A stretch of DNA of 64,000 nucleotides, from positions 124,001 to 188,000 of the forward strand of contig NW_026252096.1 in NCBI RefSeq assembly GCF_025399195.1. The letters run 5' to 3'. Within the stretch, counting starts at the first letter, position 1, and each line of letters opens with the position of its first letter. Origin of the DNA: Umbelopsis ramanniana AG (Eukaryota; Mucoromycota; Umbelopsidomycetes; Umbelopsidales; Umbelopsidaceae). The notes under the pieces were generated by a model. The model had not been told where the DNA came from and searched no databases. It saw nothing but the letters and a program-made list of their open reading frames with translations. The position numbers and the translations under genes are program-made. Positions 10,796 through 21,942 of this stretch are shown one piece after another.

Positions 10796-11855
10796 TCAGC
10801 AGTACCAGACTTCCTGACCGTTATGTAAGGCTTGAACAGCAGCAACAAGGTCTGCATCTTGAAGCCTACCTGGAGAATTCTGCTGAGGTAGTGAATAATT
10901 TGGGTGTTGTCCATGGGCAAACATAAAGGAACTAATATCCTGTGGGCTATATTGCCCACAGCTTGGGGAAGTAAACATGGTTGCTTGTGATCCCAGCATC
11001 ATATCTGAAACCTGGTCTCCAAGTTGACCAAACGACATTTCAGGCGTAATAGATAGTGTTGCTTCGTTGGCATGAACACCATACGTGTTGTTGGTATTGT
11101 ATGAAAGTAAGTTATAACTTCCATTTGCATTGACATGGTTCGGTGTCGACGAGCATGATGATGAGGAGGAGATACTAGCACGCGGACTGGATGACATGGA
11201 TGGCATATCTGAAGTATTGTTGTTTCCAGAATCTTCAGAATCTAACATTTTTGAGGTCTGCTTTTCTTCGCTATCATCCAGATTGGACTCGCCGGTTGAA
11301 TTGTCACGCTTGATTGGACTTTGCGACCTCTTGCTCTTTGCTATACGTTGCTCTCCCTTTAAGCGTAGCTGAGCAAGAATGGATCGAGAGTCTTGAACTT
11401 CATCTTCAGTCTTACGCATTTGACTGACAAGTTTGCTAAGGTTGATATCCAACTTTTCCTTCTTATCGTCTCCAGAAACAATTTTTTGGATAATGTTTCT
11501 TTGACAATCCATAGCTGTCTCAATTTGCCGTATACGACCTTCTAGCTGGGATAAGTTGTCAATAAAAGGATCGACGTTGGCCGGTTGAGTATTTCGAGAA
11601 CGCCGTGAACTAGGGTAAGCACAAAGAACACCAGTTGAAAGGCATCTGGTACAATTTGGATGGCCACCGTCGCAGCGCACCTATGTTTTTAAAATCGATG
11701 AGAAAATAGTTTAGTTAACCTGTATACAATGAAGTTCGTAGAGACACCTAAGGTCATACCTTCTTGTGGTGGCATCTAAAGCATGCGATAGGGGCTCTTG
11801 GCCGTTTGCCCGAGGAGTACGTCCGGTTGTTTCGATTGTCCTGAATTGCGCCCAT
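10796..11855 (-). CDS. Zn2Cys6 binuclear-cluster transcription factor
   Basis: Two exons, 11855-11760 and 11680-10796, give 326 residues. The joined protein has a full Zn2Cys6 cluster with Cys25, 28, 35, 42, 45 and 52 (C-x2-C-x6-C-x6-C-x2-C-x6-C); the intron cuts the cluster between Lys32 and Val33. Basic residues before it (KRPRAP) and after it (SSRRSRN) flank the DNA-binding part. A coiled coil follows (FIDNLSQLEGRIRQIETAMD and a second heptad stretch), which fits dimer binding to paired CGG half-sites. The rest is Ser/Asn/Gln-rich and probably an activation region. The usual fungal middle-homology domain is absent, so this is a short form. Target genes cannot be inferred. Confidence 0.9.
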
Positions 11856-13866
11856 AATGTTAATTCGCAGTGTATGCTGAGCTATCTTTTGAACTATAGT
11901 CAAAAAAGTTTTTGGTGAAGATTTTGATAAGAAAGTAAAAGATAAATGGCCGATCCAAAACAAAAACAGGTGGGTTATTCATGTTCAATTTATACAGCAA
12001 TCAGCTAGCCAGTAATCATACATATTGACACCTGCCACATTGGTTCTCAACCTCATTTCCAAATCTATCCACGAATAATAGGAGCAAAAGAGAGCACATC
12101 AGCAAAAATCCCAGGACTGAGTCAACATCCTCACGTCCCCAGATGTATTGGAGAATAGTCGCATAAATTTACACTGATCACTCCTGACTATCAGATCGAA
12201 GTCTGTCACAATAGTCATATCTATCTAGTTACTCCCATTCTACCTTTTCTCTTCAACTATTGGAAATCCTCTTAGGGGACGTCCAGATGTCATAGTACTG
12301 GTTGATTTCCCAGAAAACGTTTGTGGATGCCCTGCATGCTTCATTGCAGTCTTGTTTAATGTCGTTATAGAACATTATTTTTTCATATACGGCTATCGTA
12401 TTTTGAGTGGTTTGATTATATTCTATCTACATTTTCACGTTGTAAGCGTGCTGAATCATACAGATCGTAGACTGAATGATCAGGGGACCAACGCAATAAT
12501 TTCTTCTTTATTTTTTTCTGGTGTTGGTCCATAACGAAATTTTGACTTGAGCATGACGAATAGTCAACGAACATGCATATGCACAAGCGCCTTTCGTGTC
12601 TTACCTAAGATGTATCACCTACAACATCATCGTGGATGAACATCAAATGGTAAAGAATAGGATTAAAAAAAGGTATGGGCTACAGAAATTTTTTCGCGTG
12701 AGATGTCAGGGGAACGCCTTACATTTCTATGTTTCACTTTATACGTCCCGAAAATACACTTTCGAAAAATAGCAGTAAACATATAGTATCGTATATATTG
12801 AAAACAAAGTGTCTCTATGTTTCTCAATTCTTAGGTTAGTAAAACTGATGATAGACACTTGCAGCAGGGATATGAGATAGTAGAATTCGAGTCCTGACCA
12901 AATGTGTTTCTTTGCTCTACGGTGGTGTAAGGCGTACACAATGAGCATGTAATTCTCCCCCCCCCCTTTTTTTTGGCTTCACTAGCAGTCTGTCACGTTT
13001 GTATCATGTCCTATTCTCACTTATTCAGCCATCTGCTGATGGGTGCATGCAAAGATGTATAAATGGGTATCCCGACGTTCTGTCATGGTCTATGGCCACC
13101 AGGTATTTTTATCTACTAACCCAAAAAACGTGAAGGAAATACGTTCATCAGTATCATCGACAAGTTACAGATGAAAAGAAGCAAGTCCTCGAATAAGATA
13201 TCGGGTGGCATTGGTTGATAATTAAATATTATTGGGCTTGAGCCTCCCCATTGTCATGCAAACTCTCAGATTACAAGAGAGGCTTATTTACAAGTGGCCC
13301 ATGCGCTGGCTGGCTTATCTACCGTTGATCTCAGCCATCAATGTGTTTTTCGTAGCACTTGCACATTGTAATGGGTTATGGTTCGACTTTAAGATACATT
13401 GTGGTAAAAAAAAAAAAAACGCTAATAGTGAATGTGCATGATCAGGATCTGGGTTATTCTAAGCGAATCCTGTACCCACGCACATCCGTTCTTACCCTTA
13501 TGCTGTAAATTGTACGATGAACTATTTCACATTTTAATTCTTGATGGGATTTCACGCTGTAGACTGCCTCAAAAACGATGTAGCATTTCAGATGATCGCA
13601 TGATTTTGCAGTTGGCTTGACAGTCTAGCTACCATCTTTTCTCCAAATTTTGAAAGATTTAACTCATTCAACACAAAATATATCGCAAATGCATTGAGTT
13701 TTTTTTATTATATCTCTTTGTGGCAAGATATAATGAGGATCTAGCGTTTGAAGAACGTTTGCTTCATGTTATGATCACACTTGACTGGTGACTGCCTTTC
13801 CTGCCATAAGAAAAATTTCGCCTAACAACTTTACGTGAGGATTGACGAATTTTACAAACTGGAGAA
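11856..13866. other. 2.0 kb AT-rich intergenic region
   Basis: Divergent spacer between the Zn2Cys6 gene and QTRT2. Small ORFs here (12352-12534, 12739-12948, 13232-13620) lack domains, coding bias or splice-linked partners. A C-run followed by a T-run lies at about 12957-12975 and an A-run at 13407-13418. No RNA gene or repeat recognised. Confidence 0.4.
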
Positions 13867-15325
13867 ATGACAAGCCCATTTTTCACGCTGCACTCCGAGG
13901 CAGGATCGTTGTTACGTCGAGGAACTATCAATTTTGCCAAAAGAGAGGGCAGAGTAAGTAGTCTTCCAACGCCAAACTTTTTGGCCCACACGGTTCGAGG
14001 CTCAGTTCCCCATTTGACATCGGACAACTTGGAGCTTGTTCCGGTGGATTCTCTACAAATTTCGGCAGAACATTTGTAAGTGAAGTAGTCGATGATAAAA
14101 AAACGTTCTACTGGAATCTATTCTAAAATATTAGGCTTCAATAGCTATGAACAAAAGGAACCAGCTGGCCTGTCATACCCCCATGGACTACACTCCTACC
14201 TTAACGCGAATAAATATCTCCTCTTTTTGGACACCAGAGATCCTTCAAAGCACGTACCATCATCTGCAAATACAGAAAAGTATCTTTCGGTCAATACTCA
14301 TGGCGGTGTACGACAAATCACGCCAGAACTTTGGTGCCGTATGATCTCGCAATATAAGCCCGACTTCTACGCTGTCATCGCCGACGTCTTGTCAGACACC
14401 GAACCTGGAAACAAAAGAGTCAGGAAGTCTGTAGATAGAACGATTCGATGGCTGGATGAGTGCTTGGAAAAGACCAAAAATCTTGACATTCCGGTCTTCG
14501 CCACTCTTGTAGGTAGTCAATTTGAGCAAGAGCGCATCCGATCCGCACAAGAGGCAGCTCAGCGAAAGGTTTCTGGGTTTGTCGTCAGTGGCCTAGGTTT
14601 TGGAAACCAGGCTCTCGACTTGATCAAAATTTCACTCAACGAGTTGCCAGAAGACAAACCACGAATCACATATGGCTTCTCTAGTCCAGGTAATATTTCA
14701 TAGGCTGTTAGTGTTCAGTTATTGCTGACCAAATATTGATCTACTTTGCTATTTTCCAGAGAGCGTTTTAGAAGCTGTTTCCTCTGGGATTGATTTGTTC
14801 GACAGTGCATATGTATCAAAAATGACAGATAAAGGCAGAGCCTTGACATTTGAATTCGGAAATGAAGAAGGTGAGGCAGCTGATAATCATGGAAGCAAGG
14901 AACCTAAGTCTATCAATCTCTGGGATCCTTCCTTTGCCGATGACTTTACGCCACTTAAGAAAGGATGCAAATGCTACAGTTGTATCACCCCACATTCTCG
15001 AGGATATATACACCACTTACTTAATGCACATGAGATGTTGGGACTGGTGTTGTTGATGAGGTAAGGAGCTTCAAAAACAAATCTATAGTGGCAGGTACTG
15101 TATATTAATTATCTTGCCATTAGCCACAACCTTTATCAATATGCAAACTTTTTTGAGTCGATTCGTCAATCTATCGATGGTAAAACGTTTGAAGCATCAA
15201 AAAATCGGTTCATGGAAAACTATTCACATGAAGTAGAAGGCGATGGTGCGCAAGGACACGAAGACGAAGTAGACGCCAACTCTTTGGGAGTTCCAATCAA
15301 GAAGAAGAGAACATTGTTACTATAG
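13867..15325 (+). CDS. QTRT2: Queuine tRNA-ribosyltransferase accessory subunit 2 (QTRT2)
   Basis: Four exons, 13867-14075, 14145-14689, 14760-15060 and 15124-15325, give 418 residues, close to human QTRT2 (about 415). QTRT2 pairs with the catalytic subunit QTRT1 to replace guanine 34 by queuine in GUN-anticodon tRNAs. Visible signs are VSGLGFGNQALDLI, ITYGFSSPG..ESVLEAVSSGIDLFDSAYV and the zinc site Cys321, Cys323, Cys326 and His353, the last encoded just after the final intron. The C-terminal helix (YQYANFFESIRQSI) is also typical. The C-terminus adds an acidic stretch and a basic end. Fungi do not make queuosine de novo, so the gene implies salvage of queuine. QTRT1 is not in this window. 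The gene converges with dihydroorotase, 104 bp away. Confidence 0.92.
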
Positions 15326-15429
15326 AATGGGAACATTGTGTGTTTTTTATTAGTGGAGCAGCATTTCCTGCGTGTCTTTTTAGAATTTTATTTTGTAATC
15401 GGTGGCAAGAGTGTATAAAATGGCCAAAT

Positions 15430-16636
15430 CTAAAAATCTTTGACAATCTGCCATCCAAGAGGCTTGCCTGCCCAGAATGGTACAACAGTTCCAAGAGAGC
15501 TAGGCTGGCCATCTTGGGAGATATGAAACTCGTTAGGTACAACAAGCTCAGAACTGGTTCTGGCCAGAGTAACGGTGGCATTTTCGAATTCTGGCTTTTG
15601 GGACAATCCATAGAAAGCTTTTCCGAAATGACAAGCAAAGTTTTCTAGCTTATCCAGGCAGCCGAGAGAGTCAAAAATTTGAGCGAGATAAGGAAGCACC
15701 AGAGGAGTAGTGAAGACACCAGCATGAGCGCAAGATGTCTCTTTGGTACCTCTTGGGTGTGGTGCGGAGTCAGTGCCAAGGAAGAAACGTGGATGACCTG
15801 TGCGTAAAGAAAGGTTACTTGGCTTCACTAAAATGAATCTGGCATAAAATACCGTCAACTTACCTGAGCTTACGACCTCTTGGAGTGCTGAGCGATCGTG
15901 AGGATATTTGGCGACCGGTTTGCAGAAATGATGGGGTTGGCCGGCCCAGTCATCAACGATTAATTGAAGATGGTGAACGGTAATAGTGCAACCGACAGTG
16001 TCGCCCAAACGCTTGACGAGTTCAACAGCAGCCTTTGAGGTTGCGTGTTCGAGAACAATCTTGAGCTTAGGAAAGGCATTGTGAAGCTTTTCGAGCTGAG
16101 GGAGGAAACGTTCCTCTGCGTTCATCACACAAATATCGCTCTCGGCATCGGATGGGATCTCGCCGTGCAAGTTAAGTACCATGCCTTCCTCCTCCATTGC
16201 CTTGAAGATTGGATAATATACTTCGTAGTTTTCGATACCACCATCACTATTGGTAGTGACTCCACGAGGATATGATTTGACGCCAGCAATTCCAGCCTTG
16301 GACGCTTTGCGAATTTCTTCAATGGTAAGCTGGGGTGACAGGTACAAGGTCATATAGAAAGTGACATTGGGAGCCAGTTGTTCAAGCTCCTTCTTGTACG
16401 CAAGAGCTTGGTCTGTGTTACTGATTGGTGGACTCAAGTTGGGCTGACCAGATTTTGAATTAAACAAACTATTGCATTCCTACCCCACACTCATTACAAG
16501 GGCAACATACCATGATATATGCAAGGGAAACACCGCCTTTAGATACCATGGGTGTGACCATGCGCATCATTTCGCCTTGACGCAAGTGCAAGTGGAAGTC
16601 GGCAGCGGCAGGTAATGTGATAGTGTCCTGACTCAT
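15430..16636 (-). CDS. URA4: Dihydroorotase (pyrimidine biosynthesis)
   Basis: Three exons, 16636-16511, 16443-15864 and 15797-15430, give 357 residues, close to the ~360 of yeast Ura4 and bacterial PyrC. The enzyme converts N-carbamoyl-aspartate to dihydroorotate, the third step of UMP synthesis, in the cytosol. The metal-site residues are present: His15 and His17 (DFHLHLRQGE), the carbamylated Lys98 (AGVKSYPRG), the His of VLNLHGEI, the His of VLEHATSKAA and the Asp of FLGTDSAPH. The sequence continues from YIM into PNLSPPIS across intron 1, as the family requires. This is the monofunctional dimeric type. Symbol by homology to yeast. Confidence 0.95.
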
Positions 16637-16807
16637 GGTTGTGTTATTTCTGTTGCTGTCAAAAAAAAACACACCACACTTCCTCCAGTTTTAGGGCTAA
16701 AGAAAATTGCGTGACTGTTTCAGGTTTTCAATTTGTCTTCCAAATCTCAACCAATACTTTTTATTATTTCAAAACGATCAGTGTTTGCTTTACTTTTGAT
16801 GTATCAA

Positions 16808-18530
16808 TCAGTTTTCAGTCACCACGGCATCTGCTTGTCCTTCTCTAGCGCGACTTCCTGATCCTTCAGAGCCATTGCTATTGGTTTTAGGTAATCTGGG
16901 TGCATTTCCACATCGATCCTTTCCGAAATTGATCTTCAGCTTCCTATAATCATCCTTATTCTTGATCCCTTCCAATGCGTTCATAGCACTTTGTACGTTC
17001 GTAAAGTTGACAAATGCACAGCTCTTTTCGGTCAGGAAGTTGATTAACTCGATATCACCGTATTCTGAGAAGTCCGTTCTCAGCTTCTCTTCTGTGATGC
17101 TTTCGTCGAGGTTACCTATATAAACATTACGGGAGGCACCGTTTTGGACGGCCATGAGGATAGACGCAGGAATCTGGACCGGTTTTCCCCAACCACCTTT
17201 GAGTCTGCGCCCTTTGATACTAATGCCTTGGTAGGTGAGCAGTTGATAGAAGTTGAAAGCAGCTGTAGCATCCATAAAGGTTACAAAGGCAATGTGTTTG
17301 TCCGAAAGGTATCTAATTTGATACAATATTCCGCCACGAATAGCGTTACAGATATCTTCGCATGTGGTATCAGGATGTATGTTACCAAGGTAGACGGTTG
17401 TTGACGTTGCAGAGTTACCAGCCATGTACGATTGAGACATCATTTGAGAAGCCGCCATTTGGGGGTTGCGAGAACTACCATAAGGGTCGTATCCGAATTG
17501 AAAGGGATTTTGGAAATTGAAGTTTTGATTTTGCAAAGACTGGCTTCCTCCTTGTTTTGCATTGTAAGCACATCTATCTTTGCCATAATTGACACGGCGG
17601 CCTTCCCATTTGGACTCATTTGGAAGGTTGGTGACGCAGTTAATGGCAGCGGATATGCTTGTAAAATGAACAAAAGCACAATGCTTCTCGGGCACTATCT
17701 TGATGTGTTCGATCTGACCATACGTATCCAAATCAGCTTTGAGTTCTTCCTCGGTAATGTTTTCTTCAAGATTTCCGAGATAAACATTACGGGTAGCTCC
17801 ACTTTGTACCGCCGTCTGGACTGTGCTTGGGATAGTGCTGTGCTTGCCCCATCCTACTCTAACATCGTTGCCGTTGATACTCAACTTGTGGCCAGAATTA
17901 AATTCCATGTAGAATGCTTGTGCTGACGTAAAATCAAGAAACGATAGAAATCCGCAACTCTTTTCTGAAAGGAGTCTTAGCGATTCGACAACTCCGGTAT
18001 GGACGTGATTCAATATATCATTGTAAGTGGTGTCCTCCGGCAAGTTTCCAAGGTAAATTGTTCTTGAAGGCTCGCTCCCAGAGTTTGATGCGCCGCCCAT
18101 GCTAGCACCTGCGTTGAAACCCATTGGAAAGGCAGATTGAGGGTAACCACCTGCCATTCTTGAATTTGACATTCCAGCAAACTGTGAATTCATCATCATG
18201 GGAGCTGCGCTGTAAGCGCCCATTGACCCGTACATGGAATTGGCTCCATTAAACTGACCAAGAGCTGCGAAGCCATTTGCGCTGTCAACGCTTGGTGTGA
18301 AGGCATTTGCTTGTGAATACTGTGACATGGACATAGCAGCTGCATTTGGGTTCATTACACCGTATTGTGAGTAGATATCACTGCACGCGTGACAAATCCG
18401 ATGATAAGCATTGTGATGAAAGAAATTGATGGGCATTCTCAAAAACGTACCCATATGGATTTGGCGTAAATCTTGGCTTTTTGTTAATATCAGAATTGCT
18501 CTGATTTACATAATCGCTGCTGCGCTTCAT
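16808..18530 (-). CDS. Four-RRM RNA-binding protein, Nrd1/Msa2-like
   Basis: Two exons, 18530-18451 and 18380-16808, give 550 residues. Four RRMs are visible by their RNP2 and RNP1 pairs: RTIYLGNLPE/CGFLSFLDF, RNVYLGNLEE/CAFVHFTSI, TTVYLGNIHP/IAFVTFMDA and RNVYIGNLDE/CAFVNFTNV. They form two tandem pairs, and RRM2 and RRM4 both end in a YGKDRC/FGKDRC motif. The N-terminal ~130 residues are Met/Ser/Asn/Gly-rich and low complexity. This order matches Schizosaccharomyces pombe Nrd1/Msa2, a cytoplasmic mRNA-binding repressor of sexual differentiation; whether that role holds here is inference. The start (MKRSSDYVNQ) is on a short first exon whose frame continues cleanly into exon 2. Confidence 0.9.
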
Positions 18531-19781
18531 TCAAGCACTGTGGAATTGGAGTGGTATTTGTCATCATCTGCAATTTGGAACAGGTTAGCTAATTGCTCAC
18601 TATCATTTATATTAACCAGCCGTTCATACGAAACAAAAAGGTCACTTTGAAAAAAGTGCGGCATGGTGCAATGTAAGAAGAGAATTAAAAACTAACAGAA
18701 AATTGATACCATGAAAGTATAGAGTGGATATACGACAGTTGCAACCGAAGAATGGGCGTAAGAAGGCAAAACAATTGAAACAGTTAGAATAGAAAGAGCA
18801 GGATGACGCTGAACGAGTTGACGAAAGTGAGGGGCTGCCACCACCCGAAAGATAAATGGGTAGCACACTGAAGAATACTTCCAATAGCCTGTGCTGTTCA
18901 GGAACAAAGTAACTTACAAATAATGGATGTGAAGGAGAGAGATAGGTAGTGAGAGATAGAGAGAAGTTTGTCAAGATGACTATGAAATAAGCGATCAAAG
19001 AGAAGTAAAATTTAGAAACCCCACATATAAATGCAAACTGTCAAAAGGATCATTCTTAACGCTCCATCTGAGCTAGACAACTACATTACGCGTACGACGC
19101 AGTGAAGAATCTGTACCGCTAGCAGTGAAAGCCCAATCGAAAGCCAAGAAAGAGAACAAAAGAAAATATAAAGAAAACTTGGTTTTAGTAACTTACTCTG
19201 ATCAGCTTGAATTACAGGAATATCAGAGCCCGGTAGCAATAGTGAAGGCAATGGTGTTCTCAGCCACTGAGAAATAGGAGCGGAACACAATCAAAAGGCT
19301 CTGGTTTCGGGGAAGGTGACATAAATAATTGAAGATAAAATTAAGTCATAAAAATTGATATCTCGCCCCATTTTATGTATGACACAGGTGAGCGCACATG
19401 GAGCTAGAAACGTAATTTAATTCAGAGAGATAATTACAATCGTTATGTAAACATTTGCGGTAAACGTAGTAAGTAACTAAAGAAAACTTATGTCTATCAG
19501 TGTTGTTTTGAGTGAAAAGATAACCTACTGCGGACAAATTCTCTGGAAAATGCAGATACATCATTTATCACATCAACTACTACTTCATCTTATAGTTCAT
19601 TAAAGAAATTGAGTATATGACATAGCAAGTCGATTATTCGAGGTTGCTGCGAATTCATTACCTATGCCCATTTTTCTGCAAGTCCGGTGACAGGATGTGA
19701 TTGGCTAATCTAGAGGCCCATAACATCATTTTTAAAACGAGGTTTTTTGTTGCAAGTGCCAAAAGTTTTTTGTATCCATAT
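18531..19781. other. 1.25 kb divergent promoter region
   Basis: Between the RRM gene and eIF1. It probably holds long 5' UTRs, perhaps with UTR introns, for both. Small ORFs here (18642-18998, 19081-19290) show no domain features. Confidence 0.4.
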
Positions 19782-20443
19782 ATGTCTGATCTCCAAGACC
19801 TGAACGCTCCCTACGGTAATCAATCAACCTATGCTTTGGATTATATCTACCCGGACACAGTCGAAAGCTCATTACTGTTGAAATTTCCATAATTTAGACC
19901 CTTTTGCCGATGTTGGCGAAGATGATAATGGAGCTCAGCCTACTGGGTACATTCGTAAGTATCAAGTGTGTCTATTACTTTTTGGCGACAACTTCATTTC
20001 AAACGAACGACCTTCGGGCTCACGATCTTGATCTACGTTTGGTATCTTACTTGATCATGGATCCTGAAAGTTTTGATTATGACATGATCTGTCCTGATCT
20101 TTCTTGACCGTTAATCCCCTCAATTTGCAGACATTCGTATCCAACAACGCAATGGTCGCAAAACCGTAACTACCCTCCAGGGTCTTCCCAAGGAATACGA
20201 TGCTAAGAAAATCTTGAAGAAGTTCAAGAAAGACTTTGCCTGCAACGGCACAGTCGTCGAAGTTGAGGAGATGGGTCAAGTTCTTCAATTGTCTGGTGAC
20301 CAGAGAATAAAAATTGCTGAATTCCTTGTGTCTGAGGACATTGCCAAGAAGTCTGATATCAAGATTCACGGGTAAGTCCTTCACAATGATCTGACAGGGA
20401 TGCCCCAAAGGCCATATTACTGACCAGTTACCGCAGTTTCTAA
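19782..20443 (+). CDS. SUI1: Translation initiation factor eIF1 (SUI1)
   Basis: Four exons, 19782-19815, 19898-19954, 20131-20371 and 20437-20443, give 112 residues, near the 108 of yeast Sui1. The conserved core is present: YIHIRIQQRNGRKTVTTLQG, then KKFKKDFACNGTVVE, GQVLQLSGDQR and the end IKIHGF. eIF1 binds the 40S P-site region and monitors start-codon selection. The last exon adds only seven coding bases, which complete the Gly codon and add Phe and the stop. The third intron therefore interrupts the final HGF. The N-terminal acidic region (DPFADVGEDDNG) is also typical. Confidence 0.96.
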
Positions 20444-21942
20444 ACATCATCTAGATATCCAAATATGACTCGGGTGCAATTCCCAAGAACCCAATTTGTA
20501 CTTTGCTTTTTATTTTTTTTTTCCTTTGATCTGTCCTTGTACATTGTTCCCATCTTCTTTGACTAGCTTAAAGACAAGAGAAAGCTGATAAATGAATGTT
20601 TTTGGAGTGAAGCGAATGTCACCAGATTGCTCAGAGCGCAAAATGGCCTACTACTGTTGCGAGTCTCCAGGACCATACATTTGCGATTTGACATTGAATT
20701 AATTGATAATGTAAAGCCTATTGGTATCAAATTCAATCTAGACTTTGCTGCATAGCACCCCAAAACGCCAGTAATAGTAGTCTTTTATCACCCTTTATAT
20801 GATCCTTACATCTCGTTGATGTATGATGTGGCGAAGCAGCTAGTAATTCAACAGGATGAGATGGTGTTTTAGCATGCCGCAGCACTACAAACAAAGTCTT
20901 GTACGGATATGGTAGGAAATGAATGTCATTTTTTGACGCTGCTTAAGTCACTTGCAAAAAACAGCTCTTCCACCGATCCGACATATAGTGCTGTGAATTG
21001 CTGGCCCAGCTTACAAACGAAATGATGATATGCAACATTGGCTACAATCAGCAAATGGCACAAAACATCGTGCTTCCATAAATTCCGTCAAACTTATGGT
21101 TTTTATCTACTTGCTATTGAAGGAGCAGAATCTGCCATTTGGTTAGGTATTTTAGTAGCATATTATAGATTAAGAGGTAGTATTACTATTAAATCATAAT
21201 GTATTTAGCGATTATCTATAATTTGCAGAGAGAAGATATTGCGTAACGCACAAACTAGCAAACTTGAGACGCTAAATATGTTATCAATTTTGGCTATTCA
21301 ACAATGAAACATTTCTTACATATCTTGTGGATCAATGGAATCAGGATCACATATTCCAAGATTGAACCGAATTGCCTATGAATGAAATTGTCATAATCCT
21401 GATGAGATTGCAGCTTCACACATCAAGCTAAAAGAAAGTATTCGAAATTTTATAGTTGTTGGCTCTTTTCATGAGTGTACTGTCCGTGTATGAGTGATAT
21501 TGATTTTCCTCAGATCTGTCCCAGTTGTTTGGTTTTCATTATTGATTAATAAAGGTATTTACGTCTCCGGGCTTAAGGGTATTCTTTCACCATATGTTTT
21601 ATATGCCTGCAAGGTAGCATGCTCCATGAGTAAGATAGATAGGCGAAGTTCGTTTTTCTCATCAACATCACTGTAAACATCAAAACAACGACAAATTTCG
21701 GTCAAGTATGACAACTACTGTGTAGTTCGCTTCCTTGTTTAAAGGCGCCTTACATTTCCACAAGAACCGTACCGTGGGATGTAGAACGCTCATTGAAATC
21801 AAACGCTATAGATTTTCCGTATGGGTGTACTAACGATGGCCGGCGCTTAAAACCTTAGCCGCCCCGCACATCTGGAGGACTGTTATTTATACTCACTTAG
21901 TCAGTAACAATTTTGGCCACTACCTTTCTTTTCCCGTTAACA
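20444..21942. other. 1.5 kb AT-rich intergenic region
   Basis: Follows eIF1 and leads to the acyl-CoA ligase gene. Only short non-descript ORFs. No RNA gene, repeat or mobile element recognised. Confidence 0.4.

Noticed and set aside
12352-13620. Several 60-70 codon ORFs in the long AT-rich spacer
   Set aside because: Length expected by chance, no splice-linked continuation and no coding character.
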